From positions 558,001 through 622,000 of the forward strand of contig CP048685.1 in assembly GCA_015698285.1 (NCBI GenBank): a DNA stretch of 64,000 nucleotides, in the 5' to 3' direction. Source of the DNA: Candidatus Nitronauta litoralis. Lineage in GTDB: Bacteria > Nitrospinota > Nitrospinia > Nitrospinales > Nitrospinaceae. Of the stretch, positions 25,029 through 32,962 are shown piece after piece; positions within the stretch are counted from its first letter, which is position 1, and each line of letters opens with the position of its first letter. The translations under genes were made by a program, and so were the position numbers. The notes beneath the pieces were generated by a model that saw only the letters and a list, made by a program, of their open reading frames with translations, was not told where the DNA came from and did not search any database.

Positions 25029-26279
25029 CTACGCGCGACCATTTTCCACGGGTTTTACCGACCGGGTTTTCTGAATCCTTTGTTTCTCATAAAACAGGAT
25101 CAGCGCAAAAATCAGCGACCCGAACCCAGCCAGCCAAAGAAACCAGTCCAGCCGACCAAACACTGAGAACCCAAGAATTATGTAAATAAAGTTGCGGCTT
25201 GCTAATAGCTCGATGACATCAAATATCTTTGTTCCTTTGAAAAAATCTCCTTTACCCCCTTCCGGAAAATAAATCAGGGCAAAAATGCTAAGTCCGCCCA
25301 AAGCCAACAGCGCGAAGGGTAACAGCGCATACCCCCAGCCGTGAACCTTGGCAACCCCGAAAGCCAGCCCTAAAAATATAAAAATATTGATGATGTTATC
25401 GCATGCTGTATCCAGGGTTTCACCGAAATCGGATTCCATGAATTTCATTCGCGCCACATCGCCATCACAGCAATCCCAGATAGCCGTGAAAGCCAGTAAA
25501 ACCCCTCCAACGAGACCGCTCATGTAATCACCGAGGGAAAACAGCCAGCCTGCTGCCGCCCCGATCACCAGGCCGAAAATAGTCACCTGATTCGGTGTCA
25601 CCGGAAGACGAATCAATAGGGAGGAGATCGGAAGTGAAAAATGGACATTGAAATAAACATCCAGTAATTGGCTGTAATGATGCCGATGCTGATGAATGAG
25701 GTCCGACTCCAATCGACGAAATTGGCGGTGGTCTTCTACCAGACGAAAAAAAGATTCGCCTTTGGCACCGGGTCGAGAAATAGCCGGGAGAGGCTCTTTC
25801 GAAAAAACCATCTTATCCGCCTTTACCCGCTTTAACTTTGAGGAAGCAATGAGGGCGGGCAAAGAGTATTCATCATCGCCCGAATTGCCATCTGGTTCGC
25901 TAAAAGAATTTTTACCTAGAAATTTCCGCAAACTAGCTGTGGTGGTTACCAGATTACCGGGTGCCAGAAGAATAGGAGCCGAGTCCATGGCCTCATCCAG
26001 TTGCAGAAATTCGCCCACCTCTCCTTCCTGATAGCGGTCCTGAATCAAAACCTCAGCCCTGCTTCTGGGATCGGCAGCAAAATTTTCCTGCAGCTTTAAT
26101 CGCCGGTGTGCATCCAGGTCTTCACTCAGGATCAAAATCTTTTCTATACCTGCCCGCCCCATAGTAAACACCAGGCGCTGCAAAGCCGGAACACCCGCTA
26201 GGGGTTTGTCCAGAAGCCAGCGCCAACCACCTTCGGGCGGGGTGAGTATGATAACTGCGCGGTCAACGTGGGAAGTCAT
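25029..26279 (-). CDS. CDP-alcohol phosphatidyltransferase with nucleotidyltransferase-like N terminus, paralogue
   Basis: The ATG at 26279 is chosen because it begins M-T-S-H-V-D-R-A-V-I-I-L, the strand of the nucleotidyltransferase-like domain; the open frame extends 78 bases further. The membrane domain carries the full signature D-C-C-D-G-D-V-A-R, a glycine and D-T-A-C-D near residue 268. The N-terminal domain has R-L-V-F-T-M-G-R-A-G-I-E-K-I-L-I-L, close to sugar-nucleotidyltransferase folds that make an activated alcohol. It shares its layout with the gene at 23544, so the pair probably arose by tandem duplication. Confidence 0.8.
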   Translation of the reverse strand: MTSHVDRAVIILTPPEGGWRWLLDKPLAGVPALQRLVFTMGRAGIEKILILSEDLDAHRRLKLQENFAADPRSRAEVLIQDRYQEGEVGEFLQLDEAMDSAPILLAPGNLVTTTASLRKFLGKNSFSEPDGNSGDDEYSLPALIASSKLKRVKADKMVFSKEPLPAISRPGAKGESFFRLVEDHRQFRRLESDLIHQHRHHYSQLLDVYFNVHFSLPISSLLIRLPVTPNQVTIFGLVIGAAAGWLFSLGDYMSGLVGGVLLAFTAIWDCCDGDVARMKFMESDFGETLDTACDNIINIFIFLGLAFGVAKVHGWGYALLPFALLALGGLSIFALIYFPEGGKGDFFKGTKIFDVIELLASRNFIYIILGFSVFGRLDWFLWLAGFGSLIFALILFYEKQRIQKTRSVKPVENGRA

Positions 26280-26364
26280 AGAAGTAAGTTGAGTGAGTTT
26301 CAATAAAATCGCGGCATTATGACAAAGCCTTGGAAAGGGAGCAACCGCCTTCGCCACAACCTCG

Positions 26365-26613
26365 CTATGCTATGGGAGAGAAAAATAAAACACTGGCAGC
26401 AAAAAACAGGTAGACGAGACCAAGCGCGATTAAGGACCCGGCTATCGCCCAAAATAAAATGGGATCCTCCTCGCGGCGCACCCAGGTCCTTCCATACAAA
26501 TAACGCTCACCAAAGCCAACATAGATTCTGCCTGTAACCAGATGCTTGATCCCGAACCCGATCAGGACCAGGCAAACAATAAATGGGGATGATTTTAGAA
26601 CCCAGTAGTCCAT
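26365..26613 (-). CDS. Small two-pass membrane protein, 82 aa
   Basis: Two hydrophobic segments (about residues 10-28 and 54-78) flank a charged loop containing G-R-T-W-V-R-R-E-E-D-P-I. No family is recognised. It lies upstream of the two phosphatidyltransferases on the same strand, 85 bases before the nearer one, and could be part of that cluster. Confidence 0.6.
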   Translation of the reverse strand: MDYWVLKSSPFIVCLVLIGFGIKHLVTGRIYVGFGERYLYGRTWVRREEDPILFWAIAGSLIALGLVYLFFAASVLFFSPIA

Positions 26614-26647
26614 GTTGATTTGAAAAATAATTTTTGAGTGCTATTCC

Positions 26648-26735
26648 CACTCTTGGAAGCCTTAACGTTGTCATCACCCTGAGCCCCTCGAAAGGAGACA
26701 GTAGATTTCATATCATAATCCAGGCTTCCAGAGTG
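26648..26735. repeat. Long inverted repeat enclosing a CCTGAGCCCCTCGAAAGG-type core
   Basis: CACTCTTGGAAGCCT (26648-26662) and AGGCTTCCAGAGTG (26722-26735) pair over 14 bases with one bulged base, about 60 bases apart. The core resembles dispersed intergenic repeats in many Gram-negative genomes. It may be a miniature mobile or REP-like element; no transposase or target duplication is evident. Confidence 0.35.
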
Positions 26736-26816
26736 ATTACATGCCAGGAAACTAAAATTGTTAGAAATGAAAGCCGATCGCCAGAATAAAAAAGTCTGCC
26801 AAACAACAGGAGTCAA

Positions 26817-27323
26817 TTATAGCGTTTCATCAATGCGGCGTTTGTTATCGCGGCAATCGAATTCGGTATCAGAACTCCAGACCAGTTTAATATATTCAGG
26901 GAGTTTTGTGCTGCGGTCAATCATGGCGGATTTTAATTGTTCGCAGGTGAGGTTGATCACTTCGGATAAATCCGCCTCACGCAAGTCGGTTTCCGTCATA
27001 TCGGCTTTGCTCACCGTGGCGCGATGCAACCTGGCACCAGCGAGCCGAGCACCGTTTAGGCGCGTACCGATTAATTCTGCGTGTGAAAGGTCGGCATCGG
27101 TGAGATCAGCGTCGGTGAGATCAGCCGTGCTGAGTGCTGCCGTGTTGAGGTCCGCGCCGCTTAAGTTTACCGACTGCAATTTGCTTTTCCGCAGGTTGGC
27201 ATGTTGGAGATTGGCCGAGCTCAAATCAGCTTCGCGAAGATCATGCCCCAGCAGGTTGGCTTTTTGCAGATTTGCTTTCCCAGCCTCCGCCGCTTCGCGC
27301 TGTGTCATATTTGATTCAGACAT
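26817..27323 (-). CDS. Pentapeptide-repeat protein
   Basis: The ATG at 27323 with an upstream AGGAAA is preferred over a TTG at 27380. The 168-residue protein starts M-S-E-S-N-M-T-Q-R-E and then has about twenty pentapeptides of the A(D/N)Lxx type through roughly residue 130, followed by a non-repeat tail with cysteines. It has no signal peptide, so it is probably cytoplasmic. Pentapeptide proteins can mimic DNA or bind partners; no specific function is visible. It is much shorter than the membrane-bound pentapeptide protein at 17168 and has no membrane segment. Confidence 0.8.
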   Translation of the reverse strand: MSESNMTQREAAEAGKANLQKANLLGHDLREADLSSANLQHANLRKSKLQSVNLSGADLNTAALSTADLTDADLTDADLSHAELIGTRLNGARLAGARLHRATVSKADMTETDLREADLSEVINLTCEQLKSAMIDRSTKLPEYIKLVWSSDTEFDCRDNKRRIDETL

Positions 27324-27423
27324 TTCGTCATTTCCTGTTTTCTTTAAATAATTTTCACTGATTTTGTTCTCAGAAAACAATATAAAGAGATCTACATTAA
27401 ACTGATCCCAAACATCATTTGAC

Positions 27424-28611
27424 TTAAAAACTCTCCCGTAAAGTTTTTGTAAGCTTTTCGACGCTTTTTAGAAACTGGTCTTCCGGGATGAGGCGGACTC
27501 GGTATGAGACTGCATTCGGGTGTCCGCCCCCGCCGAGCACGGCTCCGTCTTCAAAAGCAGAACGGATGTCGCTCTCGGTTTCTCTGAGGTCAATCGCCGA
27601 TTCCTGTGCCCGTCTCAACTTGATGAAATAACAATCTTCACCTTCCGCAGTCTTGTCGTGGAAATAAACCATGCCGACCCGACCGGCTACCTCCGGAATC
27701 GCATTGGCCATGGTCTCCAGGATTTGTGCCCAGGCTGCGGCGCTCAATTGCAGGGACGCTTCAACCCTGGAGCGTGTCGCGTCCAGAAGATTCAAAACAC
27801 CCACTCCATTTTCATGAACGATCTCCTCCTGGAGACGCTCAACGCCCTGCCTTTCCGAGTCAGATAATTTCACCAGAAACTCTTTAATATCTTCCGGGCT
27901 GGAAAAGTGGGGTACATCCTGATCCGTATCCACCCTGCCCCGTCTCGTTTTTTCCGTAAGACGGTCACCCAGCCGCTTCACCCAGAAATCATAATCCTCC
28001 GGCCGAATCGAAACGTTGCCGCCTCCGGTATCTGCAATCAAACCCGTCAGCAGACTGACCAGAATATTGCGTCGTTTAAAGGGGTCCGGGGCTTCGGAAT
28101 CTGCCTTTGCATAGGCTTCAAGAACCTCTGCCGCAATCTCTGTTGTTGAATTGGCCTCCCGGAACAAATGCAGACCATCAGGGTGGACCGGCTCACTGTC
28201 TGTTCCAAAATGATGATCGATCTCGAGTACTGGTGTTTCTTTCGCCAGAATGTGCTGTTTGAGTTCTTTATATAGAGGGACCAGTTTCCGGTTGGCGGTA
28301 TCGCAAACAACAAGCGCATCCACTTTTTCCGAGTATTCCCTGATACGCTCTGCCGTGCCCAACAAAGGCACGCGGTTGTGCCGCAGAATGTCTTCCAGGA
28401 AATCAGTCTTTCCGATCAGAGGTCCGGGCCAGACGATGTACACTCGCTTGCCCAATTCCTTTAAATAAAGGGCCAGCGACAACATTGACCCAAGAGCGTC
28501 GGCATCCGGGTACCCGCAAAACACGAACCCGGAATGGCCGCGCAAAAAGGACGCACTCTGGCTGAGGGCGGGTCCCCAGGCTTCGCTGGAAACCGCAAGT
28601 TTACTGATCAT
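27424..28611 (-). CDS. DHH-family phosphoesterase, NrnA-like
   Basis: The 395-residue protein has the DHH-domain motifs G-Y-P-D-A-D-A-L-G-S, V-V-C-D-T-A-N and I-D-H-H-F-G-T-D, and the C-terminal DHHA1 motif G-G-G-G-H-P-N-A. These bind two metal ions and cleave phosphodiester bonds. Relatives include oligoribonuclease NrnA, which removes nanoRNAs and can act on pAp or cyclic dinucleotide products. A strong ribosome-binding site (GGAGTGAGG) lies before the ATG. The exact substrate is not visible from the sequence. Confidence 0.85.
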   Translation of the reverse strand: MISKLAVSSEAWGPALSQSASFLRGHSGFVFCGYPDADALGSMLSLALYLKELGKRVYIVWPGPLIGKTDFLEDILRHNRVPLLGTAERIREYSEKVDALVVCDTANRKLVPLYKELKQHILAKETPVLEIDHHFGTDSEPVHPDGLHLFREANSTTEIAAEVLEAYAKADSEAPDPFKRRNILVSLLTGLIADTGGGNVSIRPEDYDFWVKRLGDRLTEKTRRGRVDTDQDVPHFSSPEDIKEFLVKLSDSERQGVERLQEEIVHENGVGVLNLLDATRSRVEASLQLSAAAWAQILETMANAIPEVAGRVGMVYFHDKTAEGEDCYFIKLRRAQESAIDLRETESDIRSAFEDGAVLGGGGHPNAVSYRVRLIPEDQFLKSVEKLTKTLRESF

Positions 28612-28670
28612 AAATGATTTACCTCACTCCTGATATAAATGGTGAGGCGATCAGGCAGGCAGGACGAGGG

Positions 28671-29093
28671 TCAATTGTGCCCCGGGTCCTGGTCAAACAA
28701 TTCATTGTAATCCGATTGACCCTGCTCCGGCTCGGATCGAAACCAGTCGAAGCCGGGATCAACATCAGAGGCATTGGATTCCTCAAGTTCTGTTGCACCT
28801 GCTTCTTCGGCATCTTGAGGAATGGTCGAAGGGTTGACCCGGCTGACTTTTAATCCACCACAGCGACAAGGGGTGTTCCCTTCATCAAACTTTGTGGACT
28901 GCTTCAGACAGATCGAGATCCCGCAATCCTGGCAGCGGTACTCGTGATGAGTCTCATTGAAGTTCGGCCAGATCTGCCGTTCCCGGCACTGGTTGCAAAC
29001 TGCAGGCATCGCCGGTGTGTAATCGGTGAACAAATTCTCGATTCCACAACCGCCGCATTCAATGAGTAAATCTCTTGGTTCCCGAAATGCCAT
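28671..29093 (-). CDS. Zinc-ribbon protein of unknown function, 140 aa
   Basis: The start at 29093 gives M-A-F-R-E-P-R-D-L-L-I-E-C-G-G-C-G, placing the first zinc-binding pair near the N terminus. Further pairs C-N-Q-C, C-Q-D-C and C-R-C-G follow in the next 60 residues, so two zinc ribbons are likely. The remaining part is acidic and probably disordered. No family beyond the zinc-binding pattern is recognised. It lies just upstream of the DHH phosphoesterase on the same strand. Confidence 0.65.
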   Translation of the reverse strand: MAFREPRDLLIECGGCGIENLFTDYTPAMPAVCNQCRERQIWPNFNETHHEYRCQDCGISICLKQSTKFDEGNTPCRCGGLKVSRVNPSTIPQDAEEAGATELEESNASDVDPGFDWFRSEPEQGQSDYNELFDQDPGHN

Positions 29094-29273
29094 AGTTTCC
29101 CATATTCCCGGAGGTTGTCGATCAACTAGAACTAAATTTACACGCAGGAATTCAAAGACCGTAGCTTTGAATACCCCCAAAGCCAAAAACAAAGACGGGA
29201 TTCTTCACTCCGCTACACTTCTTTCAAAAAAACATGAAAGTATTTTACTTTTATCCTTGCGTGCGCAAAGTAC

Positions 29274-29603
29274 CTAGTCGTGGCCTGGCATACCTTCAGG
29301 CTTGCCGCCCATTTTGGAAATATCGATTCCCATTTCAGCCAACTGACCGGTGAAGGGGCATTTGCCTGCAGGTTTGGCTTCTGCGATTTCTTCTTCAGTC
29401 ATCGCTTCCGGCTGTATTTCTCCGGATTCCGCCATGACCATCCAGGTCAGGGTGTCGATTTTTTGCTCTTTATCAGCAACATATTTCTCTAAAACGGATT
29501 TGGTTTGATCGTGCTTGGCAGATCCAATCGCGGTGCGGACCTTTTCCAGGGCCGTTTTTTCAAGTTCAACCGCTTCTTTCAGGGCTGCGATGGCAGTGGA
29601 CAT
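29274..29603 (-). CDS. Small helical protein with a KCPFTGQ motif, 109 aa
   Basis: Residues 1-60 form helices with E-A-V-E-L-E-K-T-A-L-E-K and a pattern loosely like small ferritin-like or rubrerythrin-related proteins. A glycine-, methionine- and proline-rich tail containing K-C-P-F-T-G-Q follows. The metal-binding glutamate/histidine pairs of ferritins are not evident, so I call it unknown. It has a good ribosome-binding site (GGAG). Confidence 0.6.
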   Translation of the reverse strand: MSTAIAALKEAVELEKTALEKVRTAIGSAKHDQTKSVLEKYVADKEQKIDTLTWMVMAESGEIQPEAMTEEEIAEAKPAGKCPFTGQLAEMGIDISKMGGKPEGMPGHD

Positions 29604-29719
29604 CTTGTGGTCTCCTACAGGTTAAAATTCGGGTCTTGAATCCAACGATATTATCAAAACCCCCCTGGCAACACAAGGTGCAGGAATTGGCAAATCAATG
29701 AGATTTGCGTAAACGGTTG

Positions 29720-29749
29720 TTGTCCCGGCAGGCAAATTCTCTATATAAT
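29720..29749 (+). promoter_or_regulatory. Promoter, leaderless for the protoporphyrinogen oxidase gene
   Basis: TTGTCC (29720-29725), 18 bases and TATAAT (29744-29749). Six bases lie between the -10 and the ATG at 29756, with no Shine-Dalgarno sequence. Confidence 0.55.
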
Positions 29750-29755
29750 GCCCTC

Positions 29756-31186
29756 ATGCGTCATTTGATCATCATTGGCGGGGGCATTGCAGGGTTAGCA
29801 GCAGCCCACCGCGTGCAGGAAGCTATTGGGCAAGGGGTCCCAGTAAAATGCACCGTTCTGGAAGCTTCCGACCGGTTTGGAGGGAAAATCAACACCCGCA
29901 GGGAAAACGGCTGCATTATCGAAAGCGGCCCCGATTCCTTCATTACCCAGAAACCCCAGGCGCTCGCTCTGTGCAAAAAACTGGGGCTGGGGGACCGCAT
30001 TGTCGGTACCCGCAAGAACAACAAAACATTCATTTACCTCAACCGTCGCATGTTGACTCTGCCGGATGGCCTCAGCCTGATGGTGCCGACCAAGTTCCTA
30101 CCATTTATCACCACATCACTGTTCACCTGGCCCGGGAAAATCCGTATGGGAATGGATCTGATACTTCCGAGGCGACGAAGCAAACGTGATGAAAGCCTGG
30201 CCAGTTTCGTAAGGCGTCGATTTGGACAGGAAGCGGTAGACCGCCTGGCACAACCCCTGCTCTCGGGCATTTATTCTTCAGACCCTGAAAAGATGAGCAT
30301 GAGGGCAACGTTCCCGCGGTTTCTTGAAACTGAAAAAAAATATGGCTCCCTGATCGTTGGCATGCTGGCGGCCAAAAAGGCCATGCTGCAAAGAAAACCG
30401 GAAAAGCCCGCTGGCTACCAGGCCTACACCATGTTTGTCACCCTGAAAAACGGGATGAGTGAACTGGTTGAAACGCTCATGGAGAAATGTCCGGATATCG
30501 AATTCAAAAGCAACGCACCCATAACCGGCCTGGAGAAATCCGGGGATGGAGTTGCCGTCACTCTGGAATCAGGGGAAGTGATGAACGCCGATGCAGTCCT
30601 GGTGGCCACGCCGGCCAACGTCACCGCACGCCTGACTCAAAAAATTGCACCAGAGGTCTCTGAAAAACTGAGCAGTATTCCCTTTGTTTCTACCGCCGGG
30701 GTGGTGCTGGGATTTAAACGGGATGGTTTTAAACATCCGTTGAAGGGCTTTGGGTTTGTCGTACCGGCAACAGAAAGCCGGAAAATCACCGCCTGCACCT
30801 GGGTGTCTTCCAAGTTCCCGTGTCGCGCTCCCGACGATACTATTCTGTTACGGGCATTTGTAGGAGGAGCTTTGAAGCAGGAACTGGCGGAACAAACACC
30901 GGAGCAGATACTAAAGGACGTTAAAGGTGAGCTTCGCTATATCATGGGAATAACCGAAACACCGGAGTTCGAGCATGTCTTTCAATATAAAAAAGGCAAT
31001 GTTCAATACCCGGTTCACCATCAGGAACTGGTGGTATCCATTGAAGAAGATTTGAAAAACCATCCGGGTTTGTTCATGGCGGGCAGTGCCTTTAAGGGTG
31101 TTGGCATTCCCGATTGCATCGCCCATGGAACTGAAGTGACCGAACAAATTCTGGACTATCTTTCCAGGGAACAATCCGACAACTGA
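29756..31186 (+). CDS. hemG: Protoporphyrinogen oxidase (HemY/HemG FAD type)
   Basis: The 476-residue protein has an N-terminal FAD-binding motif G-G-G-I-A-G-L-A-A-A, a second motif around A-S-D-R-F-G-G-K-I, and the C-terminal FAD-contact segment M-A-G-S-A-F-K-G-V-G-I-P-D-C-I. The length and G-P-D-S-F motif fit oxygen-dependent-type protoporphyrinogen IX oxidase or the related coproporphyrinogen oxidase, which act near the end of haem synthesis. The ATG at 29756 is chosen over an upstream start at 29705 because the FAD motif starts right after it. The gene is followed closely by a FIST protein gene. Confidence 0.88.
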   Translation: MRHLIIIGGGIAGLAAAHRVQEAIGQGVPVKCTVLEASDRFGGKINTRRENGCIIESGPDSFITQKPQALALCKKLGLGDRIVGTRKNNKTFIYLNRRMLTLPDGLSLMVPTKFLPFITTSLFTWPGKIRMGMDLILPRRRSKRDESLASFVRRRFGQEAVDRLAQPLLSGIYSSDPEKMSMRATFPRFLETEKKYGSLIVGMLAAKKAMLQRKPEKPAGYQAYTMFVTLKNGMSELVETLMEKCPDIEFKSNAPITGLEKSGDGVAVTLESGEVMNADAVLVATPANVTARLTQKIAPEVSEKLSSIPFVSTAGVVLGFKRDGFKHPLKGFGFVVPATESRKITACTWVSSKFPCRAPDDTILLRAFVGGALKQELAEQTPEQILKDVKGELRYIMGITETPEFEHVFQYKKGNVQYPVHHQELVVSIEEDLKNHPGLFMAGSAFKGVGIPDCIAHGTEVTEQILDYLSREQSDN

Positions 31187-31224
31187 GTTCTGGCCGCTGA
31201 CAGGCTGCCGGTTAGGAGAATAAT

Positions 31225-32409
31225 ATGAAATGGTCCTCAAGCATTTCCACTGAGACCACTATAGATAAAGCTGTAGAAGAAGTTACGGAAGCCATTAAAA
31301 AGGAAATGGGGGATCTGCCCATCCACCTTACAGTGCTGTTTGTCTCACCCCATTTTAAATCCCAATACGACCTGATACCCAACCTTATCAGGGAACAGCT
31401 GTCTCCCGGTATTTTGCTTGGTTGCAGTGGTGGCGGGATCATTGGCGGAGGCAATGAAGTCGAGCAGAAACACGCATTCAGCCTGACCTGTGCCCACCTT
31501 CCGGACGTTGAAATCCAGGAAATCCAATCAGACACCACTGCACTTCCCGGTGGAGACACGTCTCCAAGTGTCTGGCGCGATTGGGTCGGTGTGCCGGTCG
31601 AAAAAAATCCCCAGTTTATTTTTCTGGCCGACCCTTTCACCTTCAGGGGAGAAGAATTCCTGATGGGAATCGATTTCGCTTATCCGCAATCTGCAAAAGT
31701 TGGCGGGCTGGCCTCCGGTGCTCATTTCCAGGGAGGCAATGCTCTGTACCTCGGGGATAAAATCCACAATGCCGGTTTAATTGGGGTTGCGCTTTCTGGA
31801 AATATCGAACTCGATACCATCGTGGCGCAAGGTTGCCGACCGATTGGCGAACCCATGCCCATCACGAGGTGCGACCAGACCCTGCTGATGGAAGTCGGAA
31901 ACAAATCTCCACTGACTCTTCTGGAAGAAATGGTCGAAACCATGAGTGAATACGACCGCAAGCTGATGCAGACCTCACTGTTTCTTGGTATCGAAATGGA
32001 CCCGTTGAAAGACGATCCTGGGCAGGGAGACTTTTTAATACGCAATCTTATGGGCGTGGATCGGGATTCCGGCGCATTGTCGATTGGTGCCATTCTGCGC
32101 GAAGGTCAACTGGTTCAGTTCCATCTTCGAGACAAGGTCATGTCTGCCGAAGATTTGAGCATGATGTTGACCCGCTACACCGACAAAGCCCAGCCCACCC
32201 AGGCAGCGGGCGCTCTATTATTTTCCTGTCTGGGTCGCGGTGAATACCTTTATGGAAAACCCAACCACGATTCTGGCGTATTCAAGGACAAAATGGGGAC
32301 GGTTCCGCTCGGTGGATTCTTTTGTAACGGGGAAATCGGGCCTGTCGGAAACACAACCTTTTTACATGGCTATACCAGTTCGTTTGGTATCTTTCGGCCC
32401 GGCAAGTAA
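31225..32409 (+). CDS. FIST-domain signal transduction protein
   Basis: The 394-residue protein contains a FIST_N domain (T-V-L-F-V-S-P-H-F and L-L-G-C-S-G-G-G-I-I-G-G) and a FIST_C domain (G-A-L-L-F-S-C-L-G-R-G and F-C-N-G-E-I-G-P-V-G-N-T-T-F-L-H-G). FIST proteins are sensory input domains thought to bind small ligands such as amino acids. Here the protein consists only of FIST domains with no output domain, so it may signal through a partner. It follows the hemG-type gene by 38 bases and is probably co-transcribed. Confidence 0.85.
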   Translation: MKWSSSISTETTIDKAVEEVTEAIKKEMGDLPIHLTVLFVSPHFKSQYDLIPNLIREQLSPGILLGCSGGGIIGGGNEVEQKHAFSLTCAHLPDVEIQEIQSDTTALPGGDTSPSVWRDWVGVPVEKNPQFIFLADPFTFRGEEFLMGIDFAYPQSAKVGGLASGAHFQGGNALYLGDKIHNAGLIGVALSGNIELDTIVAQGCRPIGEPMPITRCDQTLLMEVGNKSPLTLLEEMVETMSEYDRKLMQTSLFLGIEMDPLKDDPGQGDFLIRNLMGVDRDSGALSIGAILREGQLVQFHLRDKVMSAEDLSMMLTRYTDKAQPTQAAGALLFSCLGRGEYLYGKPNHDSGVFKDKMGTVPLGGFFCNGEIGPVGNTTFLHGYTSSFGIFRPGK

Positions 32410-32424
32410 AAGCAAGTGGTGGGA

Positions 32425-32601
32425 ATGAAACCGATCCTGCAACAGGAAAAAACCGGGTGCGGTATTGCCTGTGTGGCTTCTTTGGCAGGGGTCAGTTATG
32501 CCAAAGCAAAAACGGAAGCTGAGGAACCTGGGATTACAGCAGACGACCAACGATTAAGGTCTGATACCAAACACATGCGAGCCCTGCTCGGACATTACTG
32601 A
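32425..32601 (+). pseudogene. Truncated papain-like (C39-type) peptidase gene
   Basis: The frame encodes M-K-P-I-L-Q-Q-E-K-T-G-C-G-I-A-C-V-A, the start of a small family of C39-like cysteine-peptidase-fold proteins with the nucleophile in G-C-G-I-A-C. Full-length members are normally 130-150 residues with a later W-H-W-V histidine motif. Here a TGA falls where the family has a glycine codon after L-L-G-H-Y, and the sequence after it matches for only a few residues (F-R-T). The catalytic histidine half is absent, so I call it broken. A short functional peptide cannot be ruled out. Confidence 0.55.
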
Positions 32602-32689
32602 TTTCGGACAAATCAAACCAAAATGGTTTATAAAAGTAAAACTATGAACAATTAATATCATCTGGCTCAAACAAGAGGAGGTTGTCAAT

Positions 32690-32962
32690 ATGGCAGCAGA
32701 AGTAGTAGTTGATACCAGCCCCAATGAAAATGCAATGAAGTACACGGTCGTTGGGAAGCAGGTCATTGAAAAAGGTCATAAAACCTACAGTAAAACCGAG
32801 GAAGCCAGCGACTGCCCGGTTGCGCAAGCCCTGTTTGGCATTGAAGGAGTCACCAGCGTTTTCCTGATGGCGGACTTTATTACAGTGACCAAATCACCGG
32901 AAGCTAAATGGGACGGAATCCTGGAAGCAGCGAAAAACGCCATTGCAGAAGCCTATGCCTGA
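32690..32962 (+). CDS. Nfu/NifU N-terminal-domain protein
   Basis: The 90-residue protein matches the N-terminal domain of Nfu scaffolds: S-P-N-E-N-A-M-K-Y-T-V, C-P-V-A-Q-A-L-F-G-I-E-G-V and D-F-I-T-V-T-K. The iron-sulfur-binding C-x-x-C domain of full Nfu proteins is missing. Stand-alone domains like this are common, and their role in iron-sulfur assembly is not settled. The ribosome-binding site GAGGAGG is strong. The gene overlaps the NHLRC2-like gene by eight bases, which suggests a linked redox function. Confidence 0.85.
   Translation: MAAEVVVDTSPNENAMKYTVVGKQVIEKGHKTYSKTEEASDCPVAQALFGIEGVTSVFLMADFITVTKSPEAKWDGILEAAKNAIAEAYA

Noticed and set aside
32599-32601. TGA in the C39-like gene as a selenocysteine codon
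   Set aside because: The family has glycine at this position, no SECIS-like structure is evident and the sequence after it diverges.
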